Shown here: piece after piece, positions 45,801 through 57,092 of the stretch | How positions within the stretch are numbered: position 1 is the stretch's first letter | Layout of the letters: every line of letters starts with the position of its first letter | Origin: Zea mays | Lineage: Eukaryota > Streptophyta > Magnoliopsida > Poales > Poaceae | DNA length: 64,000 bases | NCBI RefSeq assembly: GCF_902167145.1 | Contig: NC_050096.1 | Coordinates: 270,652,622-270,716,621, forward strand | Direction of reading: 5' to 3' | The notes under the pieces: generated by a model | Seen by the model: the letters and a program-made list of their open reading frames with translations, nothing else | The model's database searches: none | What the model was told of the DNA's origin: nothing | Made by a program: the position numbers and the translations under genes

Positions 45801-46036
45801 GTGATAATGAGAGTGCTGTTAAAATTGCTAATAATCCTGTACAACACTCTCGCACCAAGCACATTGATATCCGTCATCACTTCCTGAGAGATCATGTTGC
45901 TAAAGGAGATATTGTTTTAGAAGGAGTGAGGTCGGAAGATCAATTAGCGGATATTTTCACTAAGCCTCTTGATAAGACCCGCTTGTGTATGTTGAGGAAT
46001 GAACTAAATATTCTTGATCTCAGAAATTTTATGTGA
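42815..46036 (+). CDS. pol: Pol polyprotein of Sirevirus element F (PR-INT-RT-RH)
   Basis: 1073 codons open from GTG 42815 (first ATG shortly after 42815 is not in frame; true N-terminus unknown). Protease VIDSGCTQH near residue 11-19. Integrase has HHCC residues ([17 protein letters not shown]), then VDDFSRY, SDNGKEF and [10 protein letters not shown], giving the D, D, E set. Reverse transcriptase has YVDDIIFG near 757-764. RNase H has [19 protein letters not shown] and [11 protein letters not shown]. Order PR-INT-RT-RH is that of Ty1/copia. No stop or frameshift interrupts it. The pol frame is closed by TGA 42806 and TAG 42812 just upstream, so expression with gag needs more than a simple frameshift at the gag end. 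Confidence 0.95.
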   Translation: MNYKTGGSHWVIDSGCTQHMTGNPRMFTSLDENVDGQDKITFGDNSKGKVQGLGKVAISNDLSISNVLLVAPLSFNLLSVGQLCDLGLQCLFTPSEVIVTKMDDESMVFKGFRYNNLYLVDFTSEDADLRTCLFTKASLGWLWHRRLAHVGMSTLKKVLKKDMVRGLKDVVFEKDKPCSACQAGKQVANTHPTKAFMSTSRPLELLHMDLFGPTNYVSAGGNLYCLVIVDDFSRYTWVFFLHDKSEVASIFKKFAKKAQNEFDCKIKKIRSDNGKEFDNTNIHEYCDEIGIKHEVSATYTPQQNGVVERKNRTLITLARTMIDEYNTPERFWAEAVNTACYASNRLFPHRLLAKTPYELLNGKKPDVSFFRVFGCKCYIYKKRHHLGKFQRRCDIGFLLGYSLKSKAYRVFNHATGVVEETYDVEFDETNGSQGALENLDDVGDEPLREAMKNMPIGAIKPKEDEEEVRIIDRPSSSNVPQDDEKDERHANEDTFVSHEQARVQAEDVDAPGSSSQVVNRRNSSLLQAHPQNQIIGSPSQGVITRSHRHANFIEHHSFVSCVEPTCIDEALQDPDWVNAMHEELNNFTRNEVWTLEKPPQDARIIGTKWVFRNKQDDQGVIVRNKARLVAKGFSQVEGLDFGETFAPVARLEAIRILLAYASCYDIKLYQMDVKSAFLNGFINELVYVEQPPGFEDPRYPNHAYRLSKALYGLKQAPRAWYERLRDFLIEKGFKIGTVDTTLFTKKHNGDIFICQVYVDDIIFGSTNDCHCKEFGELMSKEFEMSMIGELTYFLGFQVKQMKDGNFLSQEKYTKDLLKRFNMEKCKPIKTPMPTNGHLDLDEGGNPVNQTLYRSMIGSLLYLTASRPDIMFSVCMCARFQSNPKKAHLRAVKRILRYLKHTTSVGLWYPKGATFDLIGYSDSDYAGCKIDRKSTSGGCHLLGRSLVSWTSKKQNSVALSTAEAEYIAAGACCTQILYMKQTLLDYGVVLEKVPLLCDNESAVKIANNPVQHSRTKHIDIRHHFLRDHVAKGDIVLEGVRSEDQLADIFTKPLDKTRLCMLRNELNILDLRNFM

Positions 46037-47695
46037 AATGTCAAATGGTGTTGTCACTTGCATTGCATATTTAAATTCTTTGTATTGCATCTAGGGCTTG
46101 TCTAACCTAGTTAAGATAACCGCCAATAAAGCGAGTGAAAAAGCTTAACTCGGATCAAACTTGACAAGTCTTAGTTTTAAGCTTTTAGCACTTAAATTCT
46201 TACTTTCAAGCAATTATTGATTCTTGAAATATGCATGAGGTACTGCACTTAGGGGGAGTATTCAAAACTCAAATCACTCATGAAAAACCCCTAGTGCAAA
46301 CCAAAATGCAAATTTCACCATTTGCCTATTTTCTCTAAAAATTATCTAGCCTATGGCAAAATATTTTGAAAAGTATATGAGGGTGCCAATACCTGTCCCA
46401 ACAAGTGTTCTTTTGTGTGATTATAAGTTGGGATTTGGTTTGGTTAGGAGTTAGATAAAAAAAAATTCAAAATTTTCCATACTCCCCTCTGTCTGGGCTC
46501 ACCGGACAGTCCGGTGTGCACCGGACACTGCACTGTGCAATGTCCGGTGCACCGGCAGCCGCGCGCGAAGTTCTTTTTTTCTGTGCGCTGTCCGGTGGTT
46601 CACCGGACATCTACTGTGCGCTGTCCGGTGTGCACCGGACAGCCACTGTAGACTGTCCGGTGTGCCCATCTCGCGTTTTAAAAAACAGCCTCCAGCCCGA
46701 GCCGAGCCAGAGGCCCTCTGGTTGTTCTTTTCTCCCAGCCGCCCAGCCTCTGCGTCTGGCGTTTTCCTCCTCCCGGCGACCTCTCCGGCGGCCACCATCT
46801 CCGGCCATCATCGCCGGCGACCTCGCCTCTCTCCATCCCTCCCTCGGTGAGCAAGTCTCTCTCCCATCTCCTGTTCTTCTTCCTCTCAGTCCTCTGTGAC
46901 AAGTCTGCCCCCTCTCCACCCTTTCTCCCACCTTTTGCAAATCTTCAAATTCCTGTGAATCCAATTGTTGAAATGTGTTCATGTACCTCCATTGTGTATC
47001 CCTGCAAACCTTTAGCTCCTTCGGGAGGGCATTCCCACCTCAAATGGCCATATTCCTAAAACCCTAGATCCCCGCACACCAAGTGCTCGGTGAAATGCCC
47101 AAACCAGCCAAACTTGCTCCAATTGAACCCAAATTTTTCAGGCACCTTCACCACACTTCCAGTAACCTACTTGCCAAATTTCACGCCAATCCGAGATCCC
47201 AGGCTTAAATTTAACCAAAATTCTCGTTTTGCACGATCGTTTCCGAGCCGAGTGCCCAAAACCCTATTTCTTCGCCTAAATTCAAACCAAGCACACACTT
47301 CACTCATATTGACCTATATAAACCTATTCGTGAAGTATCGGCTCAATCCCATATCGTTTTGTGCCTCAATTTGAATTCCAATCAACCTATGTCTCTATTT
47401 GTCCGTCAAACGTCGTTTTCACGGCTTTTGACTTATCGATCGTCCCATCTCATGCCATATCTCTTTGTGTATGTATTTATTCACATTTCATATGCTTATG
47501 ACTATGTGACTAATACGTGCTCACCTCTTCTGTCATTTCAGTGACCTTGTGTGACCGTGTGCCGTCTCCCGTCCTGCCTGGATCGTCACCTCTCGTGTGA
47601 CCTTTCCAGGTAGACATCTCACTCTTTGCTAAATATATCGGTCACTTTTGCTCTGTGCTTAGTCTCTCTATCTCGTTTGCAGACTTTAGTTCAGG
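46037..47695 (+). other. Post-pol leader region of element F with palindromes and a candidate intron
   Basis: Bases 46498-46660 hold five or so CACCGGAC/GTCCGGTG half or full palindromes, like the LTR. A GC-rich, CT-rich block (46680-46850) follows and ends in a good donor, CTCG|GTGAGCAAG, at 46846/46847. An AT-rich part ends in the acceptor TCTCGTTTGCAG at 47682, thirteen bases before the ATG of the third ORF. This looks like a promoter-proximal leader with a 5' UTR intron. No protein frame of note. Confidence 0.55.
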
Positions 47696-49131
47696 ATGCC
47701 GCGCACGAAGAATGCGTCGGCATCAGGGGGTGGCGACGATGAGGACCCTCGTCGCCCCTTCAGGCAGGTGAAGGGCAAGACTGTGTATCTGGAGCAGCAG
47801 GAAGGCCGCAAGAAGCGGCGTTCAGACAGAGAGGCTCGCGCAGCAGCAGCAGCTGCCGCAGCCGCTGCACAGGCAGCACTTGGAGATCAGCCGGATATTC
47901 CATCAGATCAGATTGCTTTCCGTGCTCGTCGTCTCGCCTCCCGGTCTCGCTCCTCCACTCACACCTCCGCTTCCACTCCGCCACCCACTCTGCCTGCTCC
48001 AGTCACTCCTATTGCTCCATCCACCTCCACCGCCATACCCACTACCAGCACCACGCCAGCTTCCACTGCTTCCCCTGCCCCCGCTCCCGCTTCAGCTCCA
48101 CCTGTCCCTCCACCTCGCTTCCGGGAGCGCGATGAGACTGAGGTCCGTCCACTGGGTTCGGATCCTCGTCTATTTGATCTTCAGCGTGCCACTGCAGCCC
48201 GGGTACGTCGGTTCAGGTACGTACCCGTGGAGTCTTGGCTGCCAGCTCAGAGAGACCCAGCAGCAGGAGTTCTTTTCAGCACTCGGATTCAGGAGTCTTT
48301 CTTCAGGGCACAGATGTCAGCTCAGATTGCGCTACGTGTTCACCGCCTCTTAGATCTTCCAGCCTTCTTGCTAGCAGCCGGTGCTGAGTCTGAGGCGCAT
48401 CTCACATATTTGCCAGGCCTTCTATCCTTTCTGACTATCAGCGGCAGATATGTTGAGGAGTGGGTCCGCGTCTTCTATGCCTCTGTTTGGATTGACCCGG
48501 ATCATCATTGGATGAGGTTCCGCTTTGAGCGCGAGGATGTCACAATCACTGCCGATCAGATCCGACAGCTATTTGGCTTCCCTGTGTCGACGACTCGCCT
48601 GCACAGTCTCTGCTATGGCACTCCAGATCCTCCACGTCGCCCTCACGGCGGTGTGGCTCCCGGGACAGCTCACGTCGCGGCTCTGTTCCGCCCGCCTTTC
48701 ACAGATGGGTCGCGACGTTCTCCAGCAGACTTCACTACTGCAGCGAAGTACTTATATGAGCTCGTCAGACGGACACTCCTGCCTAGGATGGGATACAGGG
48801 AGGCTACCACTCATATTCAGCTTTGGCTCCTTGGTGCCCTGGTATCCCACTCTGAGTTTGATGTTGTGGACTTTCTGATCTGTGAGATTGAGGACACTGT
48901 TCTGGATGGGATTCGTGCTCGACGACAGCTGCCCTATGCTCACTACTTGTGCCACATCTTTGCGCAGCTGATCCAGCCACCTCGTTTTCAGAGTACCCTT
49001 GAGGCCTCACGCCTTGTGTTTGGATCTTACCGTCCTGCTCCTGAGATTCCAGTGCCAGCTTATGCTCCTGTGTTTGACACTCAGGCCGAGGATGCTGCAC
49101 TTCGACAGTTTGACTCCCAGGGTGCAGCAGC

Positions 49132-49174
<43 letters not shown>

Positions 49175-49870
49175 GGGGTTCCTCTTCCGCCTCCGCCTCC
49201 TATGCCTCCACGCTCACATGATCATGAGGCTGGGAGTTCCCGTGCTGCCCCTGCTCCTCCAGCTTTGGACCCTGCTCTTGCTTCAATTCTTCAGACTCTC
49301 ACCCAGCAGCAGCATACTCTCACCCAGCAGCAGGCTCTCCTGGCAGCCGAGCAGGCCCGTTTATCTGACCGTATGCTCTCGATGTTTCAGAGCATGCAGG
49401 ACAGGCAGGATGCTCTTCAGCAGCAGCTTATTCAGGATAGGGCAGAGAATAGGGCATTCATGGCCCTCATGCTTCAGCACTCTGGTATCTCAGCGTCTCC
49501 AGTTCAGTCTGCTCCGCCTTCTTCGCTTCACGCTCCAGTAGTGCCTTCGATCTTGTCTGCACCCCCTACTGTTACCTCTCCGCTCCGGCCGGTCACCTTG
49601 GCGTTCACTTCACCAGTTCTCAGCTCTGTCTGCCCGCAGCCGCCAGTGCCACCAGCATCTGCTGTTTCCACTACCGCTGTGGCAGTATCTGTGACTGCTT
49701 CTGCTCCGGTAGCTCCTGCAGCGCTGCCTGTGTCCGAGTCAGTACCAGCTCCAGCTTCTACCGCAGATCCTGGATCCGAGCCTGACTCTGACCCTCCGTC
49801 GGCGTTTGCTCTGCTACCTCGACCTCGACCGGATGCGCCCCCGTCGCCTCCTCCTGCATCCGATGTTTAG
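47696..49870 (+). CDS. Extra sense ORF of Sirevirus F, 724 aa, unknown function
   Basis: Open from MPRTKNASASGGGDDEDPRR. Residues 1-145: Lys/Arg-rich, poly-Ala (10), then Ser/Thr/Pro-rich. Residues about 145-440: a folded part with FRAQMSAQIALRVHRLLDLP, EEWVRVFYASVWIDP, FEREDVTITADQIRQLFGFP and RMGYREATTHIQLWLLGALV. Its order (FYA..., VTI...I..LFG.P) resembles the domain annotated in plants as putative plant transposon protein. A run of 13 Asp follows at about 480, a Gln-rich coiled part (540-600), and a Pro/Ala/Ser-rich tail. No signal peptide or membrane helix is evident, unlike the env-like ORFs described in some Sireviruses, although it occupies their place. Its own leader intron suggests a spliced subgenomic RNA. 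Confidence 0.8.
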
Positions 49871-50281
49871 GTCCCTTTTGGTGTTTGACGCCAAAGGGGG
49901 AGAGATATGAGTTATGAGAGCTAGGGGGAGTTAGAGAGAGAGTCAGTGTTCTTTTGATGTAATATTTGTGCCTGCTACTCTCTGTACTAGCTTTATGTTT
50001 TTGGCTCACAAACTCGTCATATACTCTCGTTGCTTTTGGTTGACTGTGTGTATTACGTTTTCACCTTATTTCAAATCACCAGTCTTCTAGCTCTTGTTTC
50101 ATTAATTTACTTTCTCTTTTATATGAACAAGAATCTTATGATGTGTATGCGCTCACTCTTATTATTATGGTACACATTTCTTCTGTCAAAAATTACTAAG
50201 TATAACTAACCATTCTTTCTATTGACAGAATCTTCAAAACAAACTACTCTCACAAAACTTGTAGGGTTGTCATCAATCACC
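49871..50281 (+). other. 3' non-coding region of element F
   Basis: Starts with AAAGGGGGAGAG and GAGAGCTAGGGGGAGTTAG purine tracts just after the ORF, then AT-rich sequence to the polypurine tract. No gene. Confidence 0.6.
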
Positions 50282-50295
50282 AAAAAGGGGGAGAT
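50282..50295 (+). other. Polypurine tract of element F
   Basis: AAAAAGGGGGAGAT directly before the 3' LTR; the site where plus-strand DNA synthesis starts. Confidence 0.9.
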
Positions 50296-51790
50296 TGAAA
50301 GCATCTAGGCCCCTGGTTGGTTTTAGTGATTAATGACAACGTATTATTATATGTGACTAACGTGTGTTTTGCAGAGACAAATGGTAAGTTAGGTCGCATG
50401 ACAGGTAGAAGTACTACAACGGAGAAAACAATCCCGGAGATAAGAACTCGAAGCGACGGCTAAAACGACGAAACAAAAGGTGAAGGTCTACGGAGTCCGA
50501 GTGTCAAGGAGATGTGGACACTCGCATTTTAATTAGGCTTTTTATTCTCTTTTAGCCGTACTATAAAGAGGGGTTGTCGATGAGTAGTTTGACCAAGAGA
50601 GTTCTAGTGTAGTGTTGGTGCACAATCACACTCATACACAGTGCTAGGTGTCACTCTAGAACTCACACACAAGTTAGAGCGAAAACCGATTTGAAAATCA
50701 GCTGAAAAACAAGACTTAGGGTTTCTGGCTTTGGGGCACCGGACTGTCCGGTGTGCACCGGACTGTCCGGTGCACCCTCTGCCAGGTGGGACCAGGCTGG
50801 TTCACAGCAGAGCCTTCCCAGTCGCAGAAACCCGAGAGCGCTGCCTTCGGAGATGAATTTTAGTGGCACACCGGACATCGCACCGGACTGTCCGGTGTGC
50901 ACCGGACAGTGGACTGTTCACTGTCCGGTGCGCCATGAGTCCAACGGCTCTGTGTCAGAACTAGCCGTTGGAAGTGACCGTTGGCACACCGGTGGCGCAC
51001 CGTTGGCGCACCGGTGGCGCACCGGACTGTCCGGTGCGCCATCGCGCAGCAAGTTTCCTGTAACGGCTAGTTGGTGGGTGAGGGCTATTTATACCCCTTC
51101 CACCCACCATATTCAATGTCTTGCACTCCACATTTATTCCAGCACCTTGGTAGAGTATTGCAAGCACCAAAAGCCTAGTGAGGAGATTAGAGAATCATAA
51201 TCCGCGCTTGTTCCTCATTAGCGCTAGTGAGAGCCACCTAGAGCACACACCACTTGCATTAGGCTTCTCTTGGTCAAGCGAAAGTCTATGGCTTGTTACT
51301 CTTGGTGATCGGCATCACCTAGACGGCTTGGTGGCATTGGGAGCTCGGTGATCACCGTGAAGATCTTGTTGGTGACCCGACTCAAGTTTGTAAGCGGTCT
51401 CGAGGGATCCACCGCGCCGGAGTGGCAAAGGATCATCTCGTAGTGAGCACTTGGTTCTTGCGAGGATCAAGGGGGAGCGATACCCTTGCGCGGGTGCTCC
51501 AACGAGGACTAGTGGAGAGTGCCGACTCTTCGATACCTCGGGAAAAATTGGAGGAGTCTTCTAAACTTTGCTTTACATTCCGCACTTAATTCAAGCTATT
51601 TACTTTGTGTACTTGTTTAGCAAGTATTTGAAGCATTGTTTTAGCCTTGTTACATTTCTAGTATTATTTTCTTAGTGCTAGTTGTTGGGGTGAAGTTGGG
51701 CTCTTGTTTAGCTCTTGCTTAGGTTTTAATTAGTGTTGATTTTTAGAAAAGCCCAATTCACCCCCCCTCTTGGGCATCGTGATCCTTTCA
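50296..51790 (+). repeat. 3' LTR of element F
   Basis: 1495 bp, the same length as the 5' LTR and identical by eye except A at 51336 where the 5' LTR has G. Followed by the CATTG target duplication. Confidence 0.95.
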
Positions 51791-53100
51791 CATTGCAAGC
51801 TGCTTCGGGTGGTGGTCTTGCGCCTGGCTATCAGCTGATTTCTCCTGATTTGGGGATCCCTTCGTTCTTTTCCAACCTCCAGGTACTGTGTTGTACTTTA
51901 GCTTGATCTTTACGTTGCATGGACTTTTGTCATTATGTTCACCTGTTCTTCTCATCAGGCTTTGGTGAATGGGATGGCCAGCCAGCTAAGATCGCAGGGT
52001 GCTTCCATCCCAGAAGTGGCTTCGTCTTTTGAGTGTTGGAATCCGGTGTCGCTTCATCGTCGTGTATCTGAGTTGGAGGCGACTAACGCTGGTTAGTGCC
52101 CTTTTTCTTCTTCTCCTTTGCCTTTGTTCGTGGACTGTTTTACCTCCTGACCTCATTTTGTTTGATTACCTCTTGATAGGAATGGCTCGGCAGATTGCAG
52201 TTCTTGAGGAAAAACATTCCCGAGATCATGTTGAAATGGTTCAACGGTGCGCTGACTTCGAGGAGAAGTATTCTCAGAGCCTGACTGAACTAAATCAGGT
52301 CTCCGCTGCTTTGGATGACGCCAACACTCTGAGTTCTTCTCTTCATGCCCGGCTTGACTCTGAAAAGGTAAGTTACAAAACCGTGCCTCGCCTTGCTATG
52401 CTCTTATTACTTGCTTGGATTCTGAAGGAGTTGATTTTTGTTTGTAGGAAGAAAAACGTATCCTTGCTGCTTCTCGTGACAATATGGACAGATTGTATCG
52501 TGATTCTAGCAACTCGCTGACCATCTTGGAGAGGAGTCACCGCTTTACAATGGAGGAACTGGACAATCAGCGTTGTAGGCTGCAAGAATCTATGGACGAA
52601 GTGACCCGCCTTAAGCAATTGATATCAGCGAAGGATGCCACCATCAAAGAACTCCGAGCTTCCAAGAAAACCATTGCCCGGGAGTTGGAGGCCGCTCGGC
52701 TGGCTGCTAAAGTTGCCGAAGAAACTGCAGCTACTCTCAAAGCCCAGCGCGATAAAGCCATGGACAAGGCTATTCGTGCTGGACGAATCTTAATGAGGAG
52801 ACCCGACGTGGTTGTTCCTGAAGACATAAAGGCCGACGTGAATGCTGCCCCCGATTCCTCGAATCGCCCTTCTTCGTTGGTCGTTCCTGAGAAAGACATT
52901 GGAAAATAGAGAAACATTTTGCATGCTCTGAGCGCGCGGTTAGCATGATCCAGTATTCGTTAGAAGTCATCAACTTATCATTCGAATGACATGATTACTC
53001 CCTTATTGTATCAGAATTTGTTGGTTCGTAGATTTGTGGTAATGCCGCATGATGATTATGAAATTTGTTTGCGGGATATGGAAGTCATCCCCTGAATTAT

Positions 53101-53820
53101 ATAGGCGCGAGTATGCTGCACCGGCTTAAGCTACCACTGACTTTAGCCGATAGCTCCGTTTGTAGGGCATAGTGATCACCCCGAGTTAAGTAAGCGTGAG
53201 CATGTTGCACCGCCTTAAGTCGTTGCCGACTTAAGTCGATTGCTCCGTTTGTAGGGCATAGTGGTCACCCCGAGTTAAGTAAGCGTGAGCATGTTGCACC
53301 GCCTTAAGTCATTGCCGACTTAAGTCGATTGCTCCGTTTGTAGGGCATAGTGGTCACCCCCGAGTTAAGTAAGCGTGAGCATGTTGCACCGCCTTAAGTC
53401 ATTGCCGACTTAAGTCGATTGCTCCGTTTGTAGGGCATAGTGGTCACCCCCGAGTTAAGTAAGCGTGAGCATGTTGCACCGCCTTAAGTCATTGCCGACT
53501 TAAGTCGATTGCTCCGTTTGTAGGGCATAGTGGTCACCCCGAGTTAAGTAAGCGTGAGCATGTTGCACCGCCTTAAGTCGTTGCCGACTTAAGTCGATTG
53601 CTCCGTTTGTAGGGCATAGTGGTCACCCCGAGTTAAGTAAGCGTGAGCATGTTGCACCGCCTTAAGTCACTGCCGACTTAAGTCGATTGCTCCGTTTGTA
53701 GGGCATAGTGGTCACCCCGAGTTAAGTAAGCGTGAGCATGTTGCACCGCCTTAAGTCATTGCCGACTTAAGTCGATTGCTCCGTTTGTAGGGCATAGTGG
53801 TCACCCCGAGTTAAGTAAGA
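53101..53820. repeat. 89-bp tandem array in element E
   Basis: Eight near-identical units spaced 89 or 90 bp (taagcgtgag at 53191, 53280, 53370, 53460, 53549, 53638, 53727 and a last partial at 53816), after a diverged first unit at 53101. Each contains CCGAGTTAAGTAAGCGTGAG, a palindrome-like CTTAAGTC...GACTTAAG, and CTCCGTTTGTAGGGCATAG. It lies between the stop of the antisense gene and the end of integrase. Confidence 0.95.
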
Positions 53821-53928
53821 ATGCAAGCCAATCGTAAACGAGCCGAGTATTTTTGAAATCTCTCTTTATTGATGACATATTTCCACCTTTACAAAATACA
53901 TTGTTGCCTCAGCAGTTTTGAAACACAG

Positions 53929-55795
53929 CTAGGGATAAAATTTTCTGAGGTGCTCTATGTTCCAGGAGTTCCCAACTTCTGTGCCATACATCTGAGTGAG
54001 GCGATACGATCCGGGCCGAGTGACTTCTGCTACTACGAAGGGTCCCTCCCATAAGGGCGATAACTTGTGTCATCCCTCCCCCGTTAGAATTCGGCGGAGG
54101 ACGAGGTCTCCTATCGAAAAGAACCGTTGCCGCACCGCCTTGTCGTGATAGCGCCTTAGAGTCTGCTGGTACCGTGCTGACTGGATTACTGCATTCAGTC
54201 GTTCTTCCTCAAGTACATCAACATCCTCCAGCCTGGTGGCCTCGGCTTCTGCTATGCTTTCGAAGATCAATCTTGGCGCCCCAAACTTGAGATCAGCAGG
54301 TAGCACTGCCTCCAATCCATAGACCATGAAGAAAGGAGTGTTTCCATGCAGGGCTCGGCTAGGTTGGGTTCTTAAGCTCCAAACAACATAAGGCAGTTCT
54401 CTTATCCATTTTCCTGCGAATTTTTCATTCTTATCGAAGACCCTTTTCCTGAGTGCCTCCAATATCATTCCGTTGGCTCTCGGATGTGCTACAGACGCGT
54501 ACTTGATCTGAATGCTCTTTTGCTCGCAGAAGTCAAAGAACTCTGAACTGGTGAAGTTGGATCCCAAGTCAGTGATGATACTGTTTGGTATCCCGAATCT
54601 GAATATTATTCCTTGTATGAATTCCACGGCTTTAGCAGAGGTTAAAGAAGCAATGGGCTTGAACTCTATCCATTTAGTGAATTTATCAATCGCCACCAAT
54701 ACATGGGTATATCCCCCTTGAGCTTTTTTGAAAGGTCCAATCATATCCAGTCCCCAGCATGCGAAAGGCCAAGTTACTGGTATGGTCTGTAGTTGCTGTG
54801 CTGGCAGGTGTTGTTGCTTTGACAAGTATTGGCAAGCTTCACACCTCTGAACTAACTCGGCTGCATCATTCTTCGCCATCGGCCAATAGAATCCTGACCT
54901 GAAAACCTTTCCGACTAGTGTTCTGGATGCTGCATGTATCCCACATTGCCCTGCGTGGACTTCCTCCAGAAGTTGTTTCCCAGTGGACGGGAGAACGCAT
55001 TTCATGAGGATGCCTGACGCGCCCCTTCTGTACAATTCTTCCCCAATGAGTGTATAGTGAGCCGACTGCCTAGCAATGCGCTCTGCCGAGTTCTTGTCAT
55101 CTGGCTCTTCTTCATTCTTTATATACTTAATAATCGGCCGTCTCCAGTCATCGGAATTTGACTCGGGTTGATCTATGATGTTGCACTCTTCTGTTTGATC
55201 CATTGAGATACTCGGCTGAAGAATTTCTTGCACGAAGACCCTGGGTGGGACCTGAGTTCGACTGGATCCGAGCTTGGACAGTACATCGGCTGCCGTGTTC
55301 CGATCTCTTTCTACATGATGAAATTCCAGTCCTTTGAATTTATCTTCCAACTTTTGTACGACCGCGCAGTACTTTCCCATTGAATCACTTGAACAGTCCC
55401 ATTCCTTGTTTATCTGGCTGATGACTACCAGTGAATCTCCGTATACCATCAATCTCTTGACGCCCAGCGATATGGCGATGTTCAATCCGTGTATCAAAGC
55501 TTCATACTCGGCTGCATTGTTAGAGGCCGGGAATAGCAACTGGAGAGTGTACTTGAGGTGCTCGCCTCCAGGCGCAGTGAAGAGAATCCCTGCTCCTGCT
55601 CCCTGCAGCTTCAGCGAGCCATCAAAATACATTCGCCATACTTCTGCAGTTTCTGGATTGTCTGGTACTTGCTGTTCTGTCCATTCTGATACGAAGTCGA
55701 CCAGTGCTTGAGTTTTTATGGCAGTGCGAGGTCGGAACTCGATATCGTGGGATCCCAGCTCGCAAGCCCACTTGGCTATTCGGCCATGGCTTCCT
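53929..55795 (-). pseudogene. Second RNase H and integrase of element E
   Basis: Starts in the frame of GRIAKWACELGSHDIEF, after a frameshift against the RT part. The extra RNase H begins MYFDGSLKLQGAGAG (55632) and keeps NNAAEYEALIHG. Integrase follows: the zinc-finger part has HAGQCGIHAA and CEACQ; the core has WGLDMIGP and ITDLGSNF. The stretch that should carry the third catalytic acid is short: PRANG runs straight into MILEALRKR, with about seven residues missing. A TGA at 54070-54072 cuts the C-terminus, which is otherwise readable to a TAG at 53929. Integrase would be inactive. Confidence 0.85.
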
Positions 55796-57092
55796 TGTTG
55801 TGAAGAATGTCCCCTATTGGAAAACCAGTGACTACTATGACTTTGTGGTCGTCAAAGTAGTGACGCAGCTTGCGGGCAGTTAGAAGTACTGCATATAATA
55901 GCTTCTGAACCTGAGGATACTTTTTCTTCGAGGGGCCTAGAACTTCACTGATGAAGTAAACAGGATGTTGTACTGGATAGGCGTGTCCTTCTTCTACTCG
56001 CTCGACTACCAACGTAGTGCTTACCACGTGAGTCGTGCAAGAGATATACAACAACAAATCTTCAGCCGCTTGAGTCGGCGTAGCTCGCCGGGGTGGTTTC
56101 AGTACTGGTGGTGTTGTCAAGAATTTCTTCAGTGCGTCTAGAGCTTCTTGTGCTTCTGAAGTCCATTGAAACTTATCCACCTTCTTGAGTAGTTTGTAAA
56201 ATGGCAAACCTTTTTCTCCCAGCCTGGATATAAATCTGCTCAGAGCTGCCATACATCCAGTGAGTCGCTGAACCTTCTTTTGTGACCGAGGAGCTTCCAT
56301 CTTCATGATAGCTTCAATCTTGTCTGGATTAGCCTCAATTCCCCGGTGGCTGACGATAAACCCGAGCAGCTTTCCTGCTGGTACCCCGAAAACACATTTT
56401 TCAGGATTGAGCTTCCATCTATATCTTCTCAGGCTGTTGAAAACCAGCTGTAAATCCTCGATGAAGTTTTCCGAATTCTCTGTTTTGATCACCACATCAT
56501 CTACATAAGCCTCCACACGCTTGCCCCAGTGATCGGCTAAGCATGTTTGAATGGCTCTCTGATAAGTCGCTCCAGCGTTTTTGAGGCCGAACGACATGGA
56601 GGTATAACAGAAAGCACCAAACGGAGTGATGAACGCCGTTTTTTCCTCGTCTTCTTTTGCCAAACTAATCTGATGATACCCAGAATAGCAATCTAAGAAA
56701 GACAGCACAGAACTCCCAGCGGTGGAATCCACCACCTGATCTATCCTTGGGAGCCCGAAGGGATCCTTCGGACAGTGTTTGTTGAGATCAGTATAGTCGA
56801 CGCACATGCACCAATCCACTTTATTCTTTTTGAGTACAAGAACAGGGTTGGCTAACCACTCGGGGTGTAATACTTCTCTAATAAATCTAGCCGCGACCAA
56901 GCGAGCTAACTCGGCACGAATGGCCTCTCTCTTGTCAGGCGTGAAACGACGTAGCTTTTGCCGGATCGGCCTCGCCTGGGGATAAACCTTCAATTTGTGC
57001 TCGGCCAGTTCTCTTGGGACTCCCGGCATATCCGCAGGTTGCCATGCGAACACGTCTCGGTTATCTTGCAGGAACTGGACGAGCGCGCTTTC
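55776..57092 (-). pseudogene. Reverse transcriptase and RNase H of element E
   Basis: Continues in the frame of gag-protease after a TAG at 57093. Starts ESALVQFLQDN...VFAWQ. RT motifs: ARFIREVLHPEWLANPVLV, CVDYTDLNKHCPKD, FGLKNAGATYQR and AYVDDVVIKT with the catalytic DD. RNase H part follows, to RKLRHYFDDHKVIVVTGFP. The frame ends at EAMAE* (55776), where a small indel shifts it against the next segment. Confidence 0.88.

Larger units (their letters stand above)
38971..51790 (+). mobile_element. Sirevirus (Ty1/copia) element F, full length, young
   Basis: 12,820 bp, flanked by CATTG at 38966-38970 and 51791-51795. It has two 1495-bp LTRs starting TGAAAGCATCTAGG and ending GTGATCCTTTCA, a primer site, gag, pol, an extra 724-aa ORF, and the polypurine tract. 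CACCGGACTGTCCGGTG palindromes lie in the LTRs and again after pol (46498-46660), as described for Sireviruses. Reading by eye, the LTRs differ only at 40011 (G) against 51336 (A). Gag, pol and the third ORF are open throughout, so it may be able to transpose or did so very recently. Confidence 0.95.
36814..52909 (+). pseudogene. Antisense multi-exon gene of element E (putative gypsy-type transposon protein), split by F
   Basis: Starts MAPKRKTASSSAAV at 36814. The first 300 residues (PPRELCSWRICRG; FRGLLDFYHINLTHLNPNS; FVHLCEAFLG) match the plant family annotated as putative gypsy-type transposon (Pfam Transposase_28), whose role is unknown. Exon 1 (36814-38970) has an in-frame TAG at 38311, yet stays open for another 219 codons. 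Element F sits after 38970. The frame resumes at 51796 to a donor at 51882, then exons 51959-52091, 52180-52367 and 52448-52909, all in phase with GT-AG introns. The C-terminal exons are a long coiled coil. Total about 1008 codons. It lies opposite to E's gag-pol. It is broken now by F and the TAG. Confidence 0.75.

Noticed and set aside
47880..49541. Other long frames overlapping the 724-aa ORF (157, 117 and 180 codons)
   Set aside because: They are frame shadows of the main ORF, with Leu-rich low-complexity translations.
53101..53820. Regular repeats that look like a CRISPR array
   Set aside because: The whole 89-bp unit is repeated with no unique spacers, and the context is a plant retrotransposon.
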